Below, in pieces: positions 63,494 to 64,000 of a stretch of DNA of 64,000 bases (position 1 is the stretch's first letter; each line of letters starts with the position of its first letter). The position numbers were made by a program, and so were the translations under genes. The stretch is from contig NC_088873.1 in assembly GCF_032884065.1 (NCBI RefSeq), positions 40,943,403 through 41,007,402 on the forward strand, in the 5' to 3' direction. This DNA is from Artemia franciscana (taxonomy: Eukaryota; Arthropoda; Branchiopoda; Anostraca; Artemiidae). Below the pieces are notes generated by a model. It searched no databases. It had not been told where the DNA came from and saw only the letters and a program-made list of their open reading frames with translations.

Positions 63494-63990
63494 ACAGCAG
63501 AAGTTCAGTAGCCAAGGCGACATTTTTCATTGATCGACATTCTTATTATTCAGTCTTGAGAAGTAGGAAAGTATTTGACAGTATTTTAACTGGACTGAGT
63601 GTACAAATATTAAACTAAAAAGTATAATATATGTATCATAATAATAAAAGTCACTAGACAGCAGAAAGTTCAGTAGCCAAGGCGACATTTTTCATTGATC
63701 GACATTCTTATTATTCAGTCTTGAGAAGTAGGAAAGTATTTGACAATATTTTAACTGGACTGAGTGTACAAATATTAAACTAAAAAGTATAATATATGTA
63801 TCATAATAATAAAAGCCACTAGACAGCAGAAAGTTCAGTAGCCAAGGCGACATTTTTCATTGATCGACATTCTTATTATTCAGTCTTGAGAAGTAGGAAA
63901 GTATTTGACAATATTTTAACTGGACTGAGTGTACAAATATTAAACTAAAAAGTATAATATATGTATCATAATAATAAAAGCCACTAGAAG
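63494..63990. repeat. tandem repeat, 165-bp unit, three copies, at the window end
   Basis: cagcagaa.gttcagtagcc recurs near 63494, 63659 and 63824. Units are almost identical through gcgacatttttcattgatcg, ttgagaagtaggaaagtatt and atcataataataaaag.cac. The end, cactagaagtggatgg, departs from the unit, so the array appears to finish at about 63988. Confidence 0.93.
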
Positions 63991-64000
63991 TGGATGGAAC

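Overview
The window is nuclear DNA of an animal, most likely an arthropod. The evidence is intron-containing genes with GT-AG splice sites, A+T-rich non-coding DNA, many degenerate non-LTR retrotransposons and hAT-type transposons, foldback repeats and several satellite arrays. The species cannot be fixed from the sequence. The repeat-dense texture would suit a crustacean, but that is only an impression. There are no bacterial-style operons, CRISPR arrays or recognisable tRNA/rRNA genes.

Two genuine host genes occupy the right half, head to head, with 499 bp between their start codons. On the minus strand, five coding exons (48720 down to 33104) assemble with consistent splice phases into a 547-residue ZNF367-type C2H2 zinc-finger protein. 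On the plus strand, three exons (49220, 54229, 56289) give the first 215 residues of a SERBP1/HABP4/vig-family ribosome- and RNA-binding protein. Its remaining exons were not found and probably lie beyond the window.

The left half (1-33000) holds no host gene I can support and is mostly mobile and repetitive DNA. In order it contains: a foldback-repeat fragment (1-800); an inverted-repeat MITE (960-1400); a satellite with a two-monomer higher-order repeat of about 709 bp (1972-5515); a LINE 3' end whose junction with a transposon end is amplified about threefold (7800-9230); a wrecked element encoding a large metazoan protein family with a C-terminal CXC-like cysteine cluster (9240-11930); a nested stack in which a LINE and a foldback fragment sit in one hAT-like element inside another, the outer with a perfect 8-bp target duplication (12863-16584); a ~200-bp tandem array (17280-18560); an uninterrupted copy of the outer hAT element (22105-22478); and further tandem and foldback repeats to 29540.

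The introns of both genes are also invaded. The last zinc-finger intron carries a LINE remnant and a ~111-bp satellite (34890-36830). Its first intron carries MITEs and a LINE remnant. The SERBP1-type introns carry two related LINE C-terminal fragments and a MITE. Downstream, 58130-61285 forms a ~3.1-kb inverted repeat whose arms each contain further hairpins. It is followed by a decayed Helitron-like coding remnant and a 165-bp tandem repeat running to the window end.
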